Assembly: GCF_001618955.1 (NCBI RefSeq)
Contig: NZ_LVYV01000010.1
Coordinates: 1-64,000 of the forward strand
From: Tardiphaga robiniae
Lineage (GTDB): Bacteria; Pseudomonadota; Alphaproteobacteria; Rhizobiales; Xanthobacteraceae
Reading direction: 5' to 3'
DNA length: 64,000 nucleotides
In this document: positions 41,675 to 50,569 of the stretch, piece by piece
Layout of the letters: every line of letters begins with the position of its first letter
Position numbering within the stretch: the stretch's first letter is position 1
Notes under the pieces: generated by a model
The model's input: only the letters and a program-made list of their open reading frames with translations
What the model was told of the DNA's origin: nothing
Databases searched by the model: none
Made by a program: the position numbers and the translations under genes

Positions 41675-41899
41675 ATGGACGCTCTCAGCCTGTTTGGATT
41701 GTTCGCCGTCAGCGCCATGCTAGTCTGCTACGCGCTGGAGGCGCGCAGTCCGTGGTTCACGCTGGCCTTCGCCGGCGCCTGCGGGCTTGGATCGCTTTAC
41801 GGATTTCTGCAGGGCGCCTGGCCGTTCGGGCTGGTGGAGGCGATCTGGGCTGGCGTTGCGCTGCGCAAGTGGATGCTCATACCCCGCGCAACCGCATAG
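41675..41899 (+). CDS. Small membrane protein, hypothetical
   Basis: The 74-aa protein (MDALSLFGLFAVSAMLVCYA...KWMLIPRATA) is almost entirely hydrophobic, with two helices at about 5-40 and 41-65, and a Trp-rich end 'VEAIWAGVALRKWM'. No family was recognised, but codon use is normal and the gene lies between two intact genes. Probably an inner-membrane protein. Confidence 0.6.
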   Translation: MDALSLFGLFAVSAMLVCYALEARSPWFTLAFAGACGLGSLYGFLQGAWPFGLVEAIWAGVALRKWMLIPRATA

Positions 41900-42047
41900 C
41901 TCGCGCGGGTGCGGCCGTGTTAGCCTGAACATGGCTCGGCAATGATGCGCGTGCCATTTCCTCAAGTTTGTCTCAAGATCGTCACTGCTTTGCCGCTGGA
42001 TTCAGGGGCATTGCCGCAAGATTGTCGCAAGAATCCGGAGATCCCCC

Positions 42048-43124
42048 ATGTGGCCTGACCGCCGACTGATCGACCTTTTCGGCATCGAATTTCCCATCGT
42101 GCAGGCGCCGATGGCTGGCGTGCAGGATGCCGACATCATGATCGGCGCAGCGGAGGGCGGCGCGCTCGCCTCGTTGCCGTGCGCAATGATCTCGCCGGAG
42201 AAAGCCCGTGAGCAGATCAATATCGTGCGCCAGCGCGTCTCCGCGCCGGTCAACATGAATTACTTCTGCCACACAACGGTAGACGCTGATCCGGCACGCG
42301 AGGCCAACTGGCGCAAGCGGCTGTCGTCCTATTACACCGAACTCGGGCTCGATCCGAATGCAGACATCAATGCGGCCAACCGCGCGCCGTTCGACGAGGC
42401 GATGTGCGCGCTGGTGGAAGAGCTGAAGCCCGAAGTGGTCAGCTTTCACTTCGGCCTGCCGGACCCGGCGCTGTTGAAGCGCATCAAGGCAGCCGGCTGT
42501 CGGGTCATCGCCTCGGCGACCATCGTCAAGGAAGCCGTCTGGCTCGAAGAGCGCGGCGTCGACGCGGTCATTGCGCAGGGGGCGGAGGCCGGCGGTCATC
42601 GCGGCATGTTCCTGACCGAGGATATCGCCACGCAGCCCGGCCTGTTCGCGCTGCTGCCGCAGGTGGTGGATGCGGTGAAGGTGCCGGTGATCGCGGCGGG
42701 CGGTATCGCCGATGGGCGCGGCATTGCGGCAGCCTTTGCGCTCGGCGCGGCCGGTGTGCAGATCGGCACCGCCTATCTGCGTACGCCGGAATCCAAGGTG
42801 AGCGGGCCGGGTCGTGCGGCCCTGGCCGGGGCGTCGGATGCCTCCACCGTCATCACCAATGTCATGACCGGGCGTCCAGCCCGGGGCGTCATCAATCGCG
42901 TGATGCGCGAGGTCGGGCCGGTCTCGCCCGATGCGCCGGCATTCCCGCATTCGGCGACCGCGCTGGGGCCGCTGAAAGCCGCCGCCGAGAAGCTCGGAAG
43001 GACCGATTTTACCAATCTCTGGGCCGGCCAGTCGGTCGGAATGGGCAGCGAACGGCCTGCGGCAGAGCTGACCCGGTCACTGGCGGCGGCCGCATTGGCG
43101 CGGATGGCTGAGTTGCGGGGCTAG
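42048..43124 (+). CDS. Nitronate monooxygenase
   Basis: The 358-aa TIM-barrel flavoprotein (2-nitropropane dioxygenase family) shows 'IEFPIVQAPMAGVQDADIMI', 'NMNYFCH', 'VDAVIAQGAEAGGHRGMF' and 'VPVIAAGGIADGRGIAAAFA' (FMN phosphate site). It oxidises nitronates such as propionate-3-nitronate. GGAG lies 8 bp before the ATG at 42048. It stands upstream of gatC on the same strand, about 90 bp apart, with a hairpin in between. Confidence 0.92.
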   Translation: MWPDRRLIDLFGIEFPIVQAPMAGVQDADIMIGAAEGGALASLPCAMISPEKAREQINIVRQRVSAPVNMNYFCHTTVDADPAREANWRKRLSSYYTELGLDPNADINAANRAPFDEAMCALVEELKPEVVSFHFGLPDPALLKRIKAAGCRVIASATIVKEAVWLEERGVDAVIAQGAEAGGHRGMFLTEDIATQPGLFALLPQVVDAVKVPVIAAGGIADGRGIAAAFALGAAGVQIGTAYLRTPESKVSGPGRAALAGASDASTVITNVMTGRPARGVINRVMREVGPVSPDAPAFPHSATALGPLKAAAEKLGRTDFTNLWAGQSVGMGSERPAAELTRSLAAAALARMAELRG

Positions 43125-43214
43125 GGCGTCAAACAAGGCGGAGGCGTCGCCGGTTGCGGCGCGAAACCTCCGTCTGCTATACGGCGGGCAGATTTCGCCT
43201 TGAGGCCCTATATA

Positions 43215-43502
43215 ATGTCCGTCGATGCTGCCACCGTTCGCCGTATCGCGCATCTCGCGCGGATCGCGGTCACAGACGCTGAAGTTCCCCATCTGCAGGG
43301 CGAGCTGAACGCGATGCTGGCCTTTGTCGAGCAGTTGCAGGAAGTGAATGTCGACGGCGTCGAGCCGATGACCTCGGTGATGCCGATGGAAATGAAGAAG
43401 CGCGCCGATGTCGTCACTGACGGCGAGATCGTCGACGCGGTGACGGCAAATGCGCCGGAGTCCGAAGATCATTTCTTCCTGGTGCCGAAAGTCGTCGAGT
43501 AA
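43215..43502 (+). CDS. gatC: Glu-tRNA(Gln)/Asp-tRNA(Asn) amidotransferase subunit C
   Basis: The 95-aa protein ([20 protein letters not shown], '[20 protein letters not shown]', '[20 protein letters not shown]', 'ENHFF'-like '[14 protein letters not shown]') is GatC. It stabilises GatA-GatB and completes the GatCAB complex that amidates misacylated tRNA. It leads the gatC-small protein-gatA operon. Confidence 0.94.
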   Translation: MSVDAATVRRIAHLARIAVTDAEVPHLQGELNAMLAFVEQLQEVNVDGVEPMTSVMPMEMKKRADVVTDGEIVDAVTANAPESEDHFFLVPKVVE

Positions 43503-43533
43503 TCGAGCAAGAACCGTTCGGACGGAAACCGCC

Positions 43534-43767
43534 ATGTGCCTGCTTTGCGACGATGAAAAGTCCTATCAGCTCTATATGGACTACCTCGACGAGATGGAGC
43601 GTCAGGGGAAGGTCAAGGACGTCGACGCGGCCATGGATGCCATCCTCGACAAGGTTCAGGCCGCACAGGAGGCTGACGACAAGCTCCGCCGCAGCTCTTT
43701 CAAAAAAGATGCACCTGAAAACGACAAGACGCTCTCTCCCTTCTTTTGCAGCCCGGTCAATAAATAG
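43534..43767 (+). CDS. Small protein with an N-terminal CLLC motif between gatC and gatA
   Basis: The 77-aa protein starts MCLLCDDEKSYQLYMDYLDE and is helical and strongly acidic/basic ('MERQGKVKDVDAAMDAILDK'). The CxxC at residues 2-5 may bind a metal or be modified. Its stop directly abuts the gatA ATG (TAGATG), so the two are cotranscribed and coupled. No domain recognised. Placement inside the GatCAB operon makes a role near tRNA amidation possible but unproven. Confidence 0.75.
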   Translation: MCLLCDDEKSYQLYMDYLDEMERQGKVKDVDAAMDAILDKVQAAQEADDKLRRSSFKKDAPENDKTLSPFFCSPVNK

Positions 43768-45246
43768 ATGACAGATCTGACGTCGCTGACACTCGCCGAG
43801 GCGCGTGACGGCCTTGCGACCAAATCCTTCACGTCAGTCGAACTGACTGACGCGCATCTCAAGGCGATGGAAGCCGCACGCGTGCTGAACGCCTATGTGC
43901 TGGAGACACCGGATCAGGCGCGCGTCATGGCGCAGGCGGCCGACGCGAAGCTCGCCAAGGGCGAGGGCGGCTGGCTTGGCGGCGTTCCGCTCGGCATCAA
44001 GGATCTGTTCGCCACCAAGGGCGTGCGCACAACCGCATGTTCGAAGATTCTCGGCAATTTCGTGCCGCCTTATGAGTCGACCGTGACCGCACAACTGTGG
44101 CGTGACGGGGCCGTGATGCTCGGCAAGCTCAACAACGACGAATTCGCCATGGGCTCGGCGAACGAGACCTCGTTCTTCGGCCCGGTGGTCAATCCGTGGC
44201 GGCGCGAGGGCTCCGACGTCAATCTGGTGCCCGGCGGCTCGTCCGGTGGTTCGGCTTCGGCCGTTGCCGCAGGGCTCTGTCTCGGCGCGACCGCGACCGA
44301 CACCGGCGGTTCGATCCGCCAGCCCGCGGCGTTCGCCGGCATCGTCGGCATGAAGCCGACCTATGGCCGCTGCTCGCGCTGGGGCACCGTCGCTTTCGCG
44401 TCGTCGCTCGATCAGGCCGGGCCGATCGCGCGCACCGTGCGCGATACCGCGATCCTGATGCGCTCGATGGCCGGTTACGATCCGAAGGACTCTACCTCGG
44501 TCGATCGCGCGGTGCCCGACTATGAGGCGGCGATCGGCAAGTCCGTGAAGGGCATGAAGATCGGCATCCCCAAGGAATATCGCATCGACGGCATGCCGGC
44601 CGAGATCGAAAAGCTTTGGTCGGAAGGCGCTGCGCAGCTCAAGGCCGCCGGTGCCGAACTCGTCGATGTCTCCCTGCCGCACACCAAATACGCGCTGCCG
44701 GCCTATTACATCGTGGCGCCGGCGGAAGCGTCGTCGAACCTCGCGCGCTATGATGGCGTGCGCTACGGCCTGCGCGTGCCCGGCCGCAGCATCAGTGACA
44801 TGTATGAGAATACCCGCGCCGAAGGTTTTGGTGCGGAAGTCCGCCGCCGTGTGATGATCGGAACCTATGTCCTCTCGGCCGGCTATTACGACGCCTATTA
44901 TCTGCGCGCGCAAAAAGTCCGCACGCTGATCAAGCGCGACTTCGAGGAGTGTTTCGCTGGGGGTATCCACGCCATCCTGACGCCGGCGACACCGTCGGCC
45001 GCGTTCGGCATCGGTGAGAAGGGCGGCGCCGATCCGATCGAGATGTATCTCAACGACATCTTCACGGTGACGGTCAACATGGCCGGCCTGCCGGGTATCG
45101 CGGTTCCCGCCGGCAAGGATGTGCAGGGATTGCCGCTCGGATTGCAGCTGATCGGTCGCCCATTCGACGAGGAGACGTTGTTCTCGCTCGGCGAAACCAT
45201 CGAGCAGGCATCGGGACGTTTCACGCCGCCCAAGTGGTGGGCCTGA
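43768..45246 (+). CDS. gatA: Glu-tRNA(Gln)/Asp-tRNA(Asn) amidotransferase subunit A
   Basis: The 492-aa amidase-signature protein has the catalytic Lys78 in '[14 protein letters not shown]', the Gly/Ser-rich '[20 protein letters not shown]' holding both catalytic Ser, and '[20 protein letters not shown]'. It hydrolyses glutamine and channels ammonia to GatB. The start is set by the preceding TAG of the small CLLC gene. gatB lies 3.2 kb downstream after a kinase and a lipoprotein gene, an unusual split of the operon in this window. Confidence 0.96.
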   Translation: MTDLTSLTLAEARDGLATKSFTSVELTDAHLKAMEAARVLNAYVLETPDQARVMAQAADAKLAKGEGGWLGGVPLGIKDLFATKGVRTTACSKILGNFVPPYESTVTAQLWRDGAVMLGKLNNDEFAMGSANETSFFGPVVNPWRREGSDVNLVPGGSSGGSASAVAAGLCLGATATDTGGSIRQPAAFAGIVGMKPTYGRCSRWGTVAFASSLDQAGPIARTVRDTAILMRSMAGYDPKDSTSVDRAVPDYEAAIGKSVKGMKIGIPKEYRIDGMPAEIEKLWSEGAAQLKAAGAELVDVSLPHTKYALPAYYIVAPAEASSNLARYDGVRYGLRVPGRSISDMYENTRAEGFGAEVRRRVMIGTYVLSAGYYDAYYLRAQKVRTLIKRDFEECFAGGIHAILTPATPSAAFGIGEKGGADPIEMYLNDIFTVTVNMAGLPGIAVPAGKDVQGLPLGLQLIGRPFDEETLFSLGETIEQASGRFTPPKWWA

Positions 45247-45265
45247 CATCATCCGGCTAGCGTCG

Positions 45266-45352
45266 GTAGCCCGGATGAGCGAAGCGACATCCGGGGGCCA
45301 GTGTTTCCGCAGGCTCGACGGTCCCGCATGTCGCTACGCTCATGCGGGCTAC
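45266..45352. repeat. Dispersed palindromic repeat after gatA
   Basis: GTAGCCCGGATGAGCGAAGC (45266) and CGCTCATGCGGGCTAC (ending 45352) are near-complementary outer arms, with 'GACATCCGGGGG' and 'CCCGCATGTCGC' inside. This GTAGCCC...GGGCTAC repeat is widespread in Bradyrhizobium and relatives. It probably also ends the gatA transcript. Confidence 0.7.
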
Positions 45353-45432
45353 TTCAATCACACCTGTTGCGCGTTTGACATTGCGTTTTGCGGTGCACTT
45401 GGTCATGGTTTTTCCATGAGCATGGACCGTGC

Positions 45433-46530
45433 ATGAGCACCGACGACGGGCTTCCGCCTTCCCAACAGGTCGACCAGATTCTGGGTTCCCCGAAGCTTGC
45501 AAAGGCGATCGAGAACGATCGCTACAAGCATCTGCTGGATCATGTTCCCGTTGCTCTCGCCATCTCGCGCGGATTGGGCAGCGAACAGCAGGTTGTCTAC
45601 ATCAACAGGGCCTTCGAGCAACTGATGGCAATGGCGCCGGCCGATGTCGAAGGCCAGAGCTGGACCTGCCTCGACGGCTTTCTCAACGAAGATAATCAGA
45701 GCCAGACACTCGGCGAGGCAATCCGCGACGGCGAGGATTTCATCGGCGTGTTCCGGCCGTCGCTACCGCTGGAACGGCTGGTGATCGTGCAAGCCTATGC
45801 CTCGGTGATCGAAAGCGACGACGGCGTTGAAAATTTCCGGATAGCTGCCCTTGTCGATGTCGGCGGCCGCGAGCGCGCGCAGATCGAGCAGTTCGAAAAC
45901 CAGATCCGCGACCGCGACATGCTGATGCGCGAGCTGCAGCACCGGGTGAAGAACAACCTGCAGCTCATCACGGCGCTGGTGCGGCTCGAAGCCCGCTCGG
46001 CGGCAGAAGGCGAGGCGGTGGCGCTCGCGCGGCTCGCCAGCCGGATCGATGCGCTGACGGTTTTGTACCGGACGCTGTCCGACGAGAACGCCGCAGCCGA
46101 TATCGATCTCGGACAGTATCTCGCCGATATCGCCAATGCGGTGATGGCTGCCAGCGCGACGGCGGATATCACGCTCGATGTGCAGGTCGGCTATTGCCCG
46201 ATGTCGATCAATATCGCGATGCCGGCGGGACTGTTGGTCAACGAGATGCTCACCAACGCGCTGAAATACGCCTTCATCGGCCGTGCCGGCGGTCAGATCA
46301 AACTGATCTGCAAGCTGGAAGGCGGCCACGTCACGGTGGTTGTCGCCGATGACGGCATCGGCCTTGGCGAAGGCCAGGAGTGGCCGTCGCCGCGCAAGCT
46401 CGGCGCGCTGATCCTGCAGACGCTCAAAGAGAATGCGCCGAACGTGAAGTTCAATGCCGAGAGCATTCGCGGGCAGGGCAGCTGGTTCACGCTGGTATTC
46501 GATGCCGCACCGGGCAGTCAGCCGAATTAG
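45433..46530 (+). CDS. Sensor histidine kinase, PAS + HisKA_2 type
   Basis: The 365-aa protein has an N-terminal PAS-like domain (about 30-145: 'LLDHVPVALAISRGLGSEQQ', 'INRAFEQLMAMAPADVEGQS') and a HisKA_2 dimerisation domain with phospho-acceptor His170 in 'MRELQHRVKNNLQLITALVR'. The HATPase has the N-box 'LLVNEMLTNALKYAF' and 'DDGIGLGEG'. No transmembrane segment, so it is a cytosolic sensor. Kinases of this type often feed PhyR or single-domain regulators in the general stress response. No cognate regulator is adjacent. Confidence 0.88.
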   Translation: MSTDDGLPPSQQVDQILGSPKLAKAIENDRYKHLLDHVPVALAISRGLGSEQQVVYINRAFEQLMAMAPADVEGQSWTCLDGFLNEDNQSQTLGEAIRDGEDFIGVFRPSLPLERLVIVQAYASVIESDDGVENFRIAALVDVGGRERAQIEQFENQIRDRDMLMRELQHRVKNNLQLITALVRLEARSAAEGEAVALARLASRIDALTVLYRTLSDENAAADIDLGQYLADIANAVMAASATADITLDVQVGYCPMSINIAMPAGLLVNEMLTNALKYAFIGRAGGQIKLICKLEGGHVTVVVADDGIGLGEGQEWPSPRKLGALILQTLKENAPNVKFNAESIRGQGSWFTLVFDAAPGSQPN

Positions 46531-46695
46531 GCTGGGCTACATCATCGCCAGCGTCATGCTCTGCTGGCGGGCATTCTGCGCGATCAATTTTCCGACCTGT
46601 CGCAAGCCTGGATGGTGATGGCGGCCGGCGCATTGCTCCTGATCGGCATGTCCACGCGATTCTCGCCGGCGTCCTACCTGCGGCTCTCTCGATAG
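46531..46695 (+). pseudogene. C-terminal remnant of a permease (MFS-like)
   Basis: Frame at 46561 reads LLAGILRDQFSDLSQAWMVM then AAGALLLIGMSTRFSPASYL and RLSR stop (46695), which looks like the last transmembrane helix and tail of an MFS transporter. Just before it, another frame reads LGYIIASVML, also MFS-like, so a single frameshift separates the two pieces. No upstream part of the gene remains. It probably represents a deletion between the kinase and patatin genes. The frameshifted fit makes the family call tentative. Confidence 0.4.
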
Positions 46696-46931
46696 CTCCG
46701 TCTGACATCCGCTGCCCAACCGGATCGCGCTACCTGACGCAGGCGGCTTGCCTTGTATTAACCATGATACGGGCGCGGATGCTTCCATCCGCGCCGCTTT
46801 GCATAAATGCGTAATGATTTGGATTATGGTTTGTTTGAGCTTTCAGAATGCGCGGCGTTGCGGGGATCGGCTCCACCCTTCGGTCAGATCCGGGGACAGG
46901 TTTCGACTGAAAGTGTGCGAACGGTAGACTT
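46696..46931. other. Intergenic region, no gene seen
   Basis: Together with the remnant before it this leaves about 400 bp between the kinase and patatin genes. It has a short palindromic 'GATACGGGCGCGGATGCTTCC' area with CATCCGCGCCG around 46767-46797 that might be a hairpin. No reading frame with a plausible start and codon use was found. Confidence 0.4.
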
Positions 46932-48314
46932 ATGACTTGGGTACGCTCTATCGGTGTTGTCGTCACGATCTGCACCCTGCTGATTGGCTGTGCGTCGGTT
47001 CACAATGTTCCGGTCAATACGCCGGCGACCGATAGCGGGCTGGCAAGACTCAACGCCGGTTTCGATAGCTCCACGGTCACGGACGATGTTCTCGTCGGTC
47101 TCGCATTTTCTGGAGGCGGCACGCGGGCGGCGGCATTCTCTTTTGGCGTGCTCTCGGAAATGGAGCGGATCCCGGTTCGCGGCGCAGCGAGTTCAGTGCT
47201 CGATCACGTTGATTTCGTGTCCGGTGTGTCCGGCGGCTCGGTGCTGGCAGCCTATTACGGGTTGAAAAAGCGTGCGGCGTTGTCGGATTTTCGCGAGCGC
47301 TTCCTGATCCGTAACGCGGAGGAGGGGCTTCAAACCAGCCTGTCGCTCGGCACCATCGGCCGTGCCTTCTCTGGTGGGGTCAATGACTCCGTTGGCTTCA
47401 CCAAATGGCTCGATGCCAATCTGTTTGAGGGGGCGACGTTCAGCCAGCTCCGCGCAGGCCGGCCGCGGGTCTGGATCAATGCCTCGGATATCTACAACCG
47501 GGTTCCGTTTATCTTTGATGCGACGGCGTTCAGCGCGATCTGCAGCGACCTCACCACCTATCCGATCTCCAACGCCGTAGCCGCGTCGGCTGCGGTGCCG
47601 ATTGCGTTTGCGCCGGCGGTGGTTCAGGCATTCCCCGGCACTTGCAACGATCCGTTGCCACCCTGGATCAAGCGTGTCGCCGCCGATCGTACCGCTTCGC
47701 CGATGTTGAGTTCGTATGCGAAGGCGATCGTCCGCTACCGCGACGGCGCGGTGCCCTACATTAAGCTGCTCGATGGCGGGCTGGTCGACAATTACGGCGT
47801 TTCCGGCCTCACCATCGCGCGCGAGTCATCGGAGACGCCCTATGGGCCGATTTCGCCGCAGCAGGCGGTGAAACTGCGGCGCGCGCTGTTTCTGGTGGTC
47901 GATGCCAAGGCCGGCATTTCCGGCAACTGGGTACAGACAGTGGAAGGACCGAGTGGCGTCGATCTAATCAAGGCTGCCGTCGATACCACCATGGATGCCA
48001 GCGTCGGCGCCAGCTACACCGCCTTCGATCGCACCATGACGGAGTGGCAGAACTCGCTGGTGCGCTGGCGCTGCGGCCTGTCGGCAGCGGAGCGGGCGCG
48101 CTATGGCGCGCGCCCTGGCTGGAATTGCCGCGACCTCAAAATCTCCATTGGACGGTTAGGATTCGATCAGCTCGAGCCGACTCGCGCGGCTGTTCTTGAG
48201 ACGGTCCCGACGCGTTTCTCGCTGCCGCAGGCGCAGGTCGATGAGGTTATCGCCGCCGGCCGCGACGCGCTTCGCGCCAATCCGACCTTCCGGGCCTTTG
48301 CCGCGGGCATGTAG
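46932..48314 (+). CDS. Patatin-like phospholipase, predicted lipoprotein
   Basis: The 460-aa protein has a lipoprotein signal ending at the lipobox LLIGC (Cys20), so it is anchored to a membrane facing the periplasm. The patatin domain has the oxyanion-hole Gly run 'GLAFSGGGTRAAAFSFGVL', the nucleophile elbow GVSGGS, and the catalytic Asp in 'LLDGGLVDNYG'. This Ser-Asp dyad hydrolyses acyl lipids. The C-terminal 120 residues are less typical. The gene sits between a kinase and gatB and breaks the gatCAB order. Confidence 0.9.
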   Translation: MTWVRSIGVVVTICTLLIGCASVHNVPVNTPATDSGLARLNAGFDSSTVTDDVLVGLAFSGGGTRAAAFSFGVLSEMERIPVRGAASSVLDHVDFVSGVSGGSVLAAYYGLKKRAALSDFRERFLIRNAEEGLQTSLSLGTIGRAFSGGVNDSVGFTKWLDANLFEGATFSQLRAGRPRVWINASDIYNRVPFIFDATAFSAICSDLTTYPISNAVAASAAVPIAFAPAVVQAFPGTCNDPLPPWIKRVAADRTASPMLSSYAKAIVRYRDGAVPYIKLLDGGLVDNYGVSGLTIARESSETPYGPISPQQAVKLRRALFLVVDAKAGISGNWVQTVEGPSGVDLIKAAVDTTMDASVGASYTAFDRTMTEWQNSLVRWRCGLSAAERARYGARPGWNCRDLKISIGRLGFDQLEPTRAAVLETVPTRFSLPQAQVDEVIAAGRDALRANPTFRAFAAGM

Positions 48315-48411
48315 GCGCGGCGGCGCCCGCGCTCTGTGATCGGGCTTAGGCATGGCTTGAACATGCCGCAGGGGGTTTTCCCGCGCCCGCGGTCGCGGTA
48401 GAAACCGCTCC

Positions 48412-49896
48412 ATGAACGCACCTGTCAAACCTTCGAAGCTCATCAAGGGCGCCACCGGCGACTGGGAAATGGTCATCGGTCTGGAAATCCACGCCCAGGT
48501 CAATTCCCACGCCAAGCTGTTCTCCGGCTCGTCCACGGAGTTCGGTGGTTCGCCGAACAGCCATGTCTCGCTGGTCGATGCGGCCATGCCGGGCATGCTG
48601 CCGGTCATCAACGAGGAATGCGTGAAGCAGGCGGTCCGTACCGGGCTCGGTCTGAAGGCACAGATCAACCGGCGCTCGACCTTCGACCGCAAGAATTACT
48701 TCTATCCGGACCTGCCGCAGGGCTACCAGATCAGCCAGTACAAGTCGCCGATCGTGGGTGAGGGGGAGGTCACGGTTGAACTGTCCGATGGCGAGACCAT
48801 CACCGTCGGCATCGAGCGCCTGCATCTCGAACAGGATGCCGGCAAGCTGGTGCATGACCAGAGCCCGACGCAGACTTTCGTCGATCTCAACCGGTCCGGC
48901 GTGGCGCTGATGGAGATCGTCTCCAAGCCCGATATGCGCTCGGCCGAGCAGGCCCAGGCCTATGTGTCGAAGCTGCGCACCATCCTGCGCTATCTCGGCA
49001 CCTGCGATGGCGACATGGAGAAGGGCAACCTGCGCGCCGATTGCAACGTCTCGGTCCGCAAGCCGGGCGATCCCTATGGAACCCGCTGCGAGATCAAGAA
49101 CGTCAACTCGATCCGCTTCATCGGCCAGGCCATCGATTATGAAGCCCGGCGCCAGATCGGAATCCTCGAGGATGGCGGGGTGATCGATCAGGAGACGCGG
49201 CTCTACGATCCCAACAAGGGCGAGACCCGGTCGATGCGCTCCAAGGAAGAGGCGCATGACTACCGCTATTTCCCGGATCCCGACCTGTTGCCGCTGGAAT
49301 TCAGCGAGGAGTACGTTTCTGAGCTGAAGGCCGGGCTGCCGGAACTGCCGGACGAGAAGAAGGCGCGGTTCATCAGCGCGTTCGGCCTGTCGGCCTATGA
49401 CGCCGCCGTGCTGGTGGTCGAGCGCGAGAGTGCCGAGTTCTTCGAGACGACGCTTGCGGGACTTGCCGACAAAGCACGCGACGGCAAGCTCGCCGCCAAC
49501 TGGGTGATCAATGAACTGTTCGGGCGCCTCAACAAGGAAGGCCAGGACATCTCTTCATCACCGGTGTCGGCGGCGCAGATGGCCGCCATTGTCGATCTGA
49601 TCGGGGAGGGGCTGATCTCCGGCAAGATCGCCAAGGACCTGTTCGAGATCGTCTGGACGGAAGGCGGTGATCCGCGCGCGCTCGTCGAAGAGCGCGGCAT
49701 GAAGCAGGTGACGGACACCGGCGCCATCGAGAAGGTGGTCGACGACATCATCGCAGCCAATCCCGACAAGGTCGCGCAGGCGCAGGCCAAGCCGGCTCTG
49801 ATGGGTTGGTTCGTCGGGCAGGTGATGAAGTCCTCGGGCGGCAAGGCTAATCCGCAGGTCGTCAACGACCTCCTCAAGAGCAAGCTCGGTATCTGA
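48412..49896 (+). CDS. gatB: Asp-tRNA(Asn)/Glu-tRNA(Gln) amidotransferase subunit B
   Basis: The 494-aa protein has the GatB catalytic-cradle sequence '[20 protein letters not shown]', '[20 protein letters not shown]', '[11 protein letters not shown]', '[20 protein letters not shown]', and a C-terminal YqeY-like tail ('[20 protein letters not shown]'). It activates the tRNA-bound acid with ATP and receives ammonia from GatA. It is encoded 3.2 kb from gatA, so coordination must come from separate promoters. Confidence 0.96.
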   Translation: MNAPVKPSKLIKGATGDWEMVIGLEIHAQVNSHAKLFSGSSTEFGGSPNSHVSLVDAAMPGMLPVINEECVKQAVRTGLGLKAQINRRSTFDRKNYFYPDLPQGYQISQYKSPIVGEGEVTVELSDGETITVGIERLHLEQDAGKLVHDQSPTQTFVDLNRSGVALMEIVSKPDMRSAEQAQAYVSKLRTILRYLGTCDGDMEKGNLRADCNVSVRKPGDPYGTRCEIKNVNSIRFIGQAIDYEARRQIGILEDGGVIDQETRLYDPNKGETRSMRSKEEAHDYRYFPDPDLLPLEFSEEYVSELKAGLPELPDEKKARFISAFGLSAYDAAVLVVERESAEFFETTLAGLADKARDGKLAANWVINELFGRLNKEGQDISSSPVSAAQMAAIVDLIGEGLISGKIAKDLFEIVWTEGGDPRALVEERGMKQVTDTGAIEKVVDDIIAANPDKVAQAQAKPALMGWFVGQVMKSSGGKANPQVVNDLLKSKLGI

Positions 49897-49916
49897 CGAT
49901 CGCCTTGCGATGACCG

Positions 49917-49950
49917 CGGCGCCGCCTCGAGCGGCGCCGTTTTCGTTTTG
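49917..49950 (+). terminator. Rho-independent terminator of gatB
   Basis: CGGCGCCGC (49917-49925), CTCGA loop, GCGGCGCCG (49931-49939), then TTTTCGTTTTGG. The stem starts 21 bp after the gatB stop. Perfect 9-bp GC stem with a U-rich tail. Confidence 0.88.
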
Positions 49951-50458
49951 GCGGACCTCGCTGGCGCGTCGTAATCTACGCGATGAACGGTCGCGCGCGC
50001 GGAATCAGATCGCGAATCGGCGGGCCGTCAGCCGACAAAAAGTGCGGTTGTAGCCAGCACTGATAAGTCGCGATCGCGTTTTCTTGAAAAATATTTTCAT
50101 TGCCAAAAATCCCGACTCAGAGTCCGCGGCACCTGCTTTCAGTACCCGACTCACGCTTGGAGACGGCAGAAGTTTGTGTAGTTGTTTGATAGTACGAATT
50201 GCGGGCGCACGGAAAAAATAAGCACTTTCTGCAATCTTGACATTTGTGGACGCCGCGTTTCCGGGCGTTTCTCGCGCCGCTCCGTATGCCGGATTTCAAG
50301 TTGTGACTGAGCCCGTGGGGGAAGTGGCGCGTTGCGCTCATCAACACTTCCTTAAGCGAGAGACTGTTCTTTTGAAATCGTTGGTGTATTCGGGATGAAG
50401 TGCATTTCGATTCCCGAGTGCACGCAGCGATCAAGTCATCTCTTTATTGGAGGGCAAC
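49951..50458. other. Long intergenic region, no supported gene
   Basis: About 500 bp with an AT-rich stretch near 50087-50107 ('TTGAAAAATATTTTCATTG') and a second one near 50340-50390. Possible frames here have poor codon use and no ribosome site. It probably holds the promoter and leader of the H1-like peptide at 50459. GGAGGG at 50449-50454 is its ribosome site. Confidence 0.4.
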
Positions 50459-50569
50459 ATGGCCAAGAAAGCTACGAAGAAGGCAGTCAAGAAGACCGTC
50501 AAGAAGGCAGCGAAGAGCGCTGTGAAGAAGACCGCGAAGAAGACCAAGAAGGTCGCCAAGAAGAAGTAA
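50459..50569 (+). CDS. Histone-H1-like lysine-rich peptide
   Basis: The 36-aa peptide MAKKATKKAVKKTVKKAAKS... is nearly all Lys, Ala, Val, Thr and Ser in 'KKA/KKT' units, like the C-terminal tails of eukaryotic H1, Chlamydia Hc1 and the AlgP-type bacterial H1-like proteins. It would bind DNA or RNA by charge. GGAGGG lies 4 bp before the ATG, and the coding run stops cleanly at TAA (50567-50569). Longer overlapping frames here are not real. The same AKKA repeat appears in the TopA tail at 23.8 kb. Confidence 0.75.
   Translation: MAKKATKKAVKKTVKKAAKSAVKKTAKKTKKVAKKK

Noticed and set aside
43834-45252. Frame of 472 codons antisense to gatA
   Set aside because: No recognisable domain, and the gatA sense frame is unambiguous.
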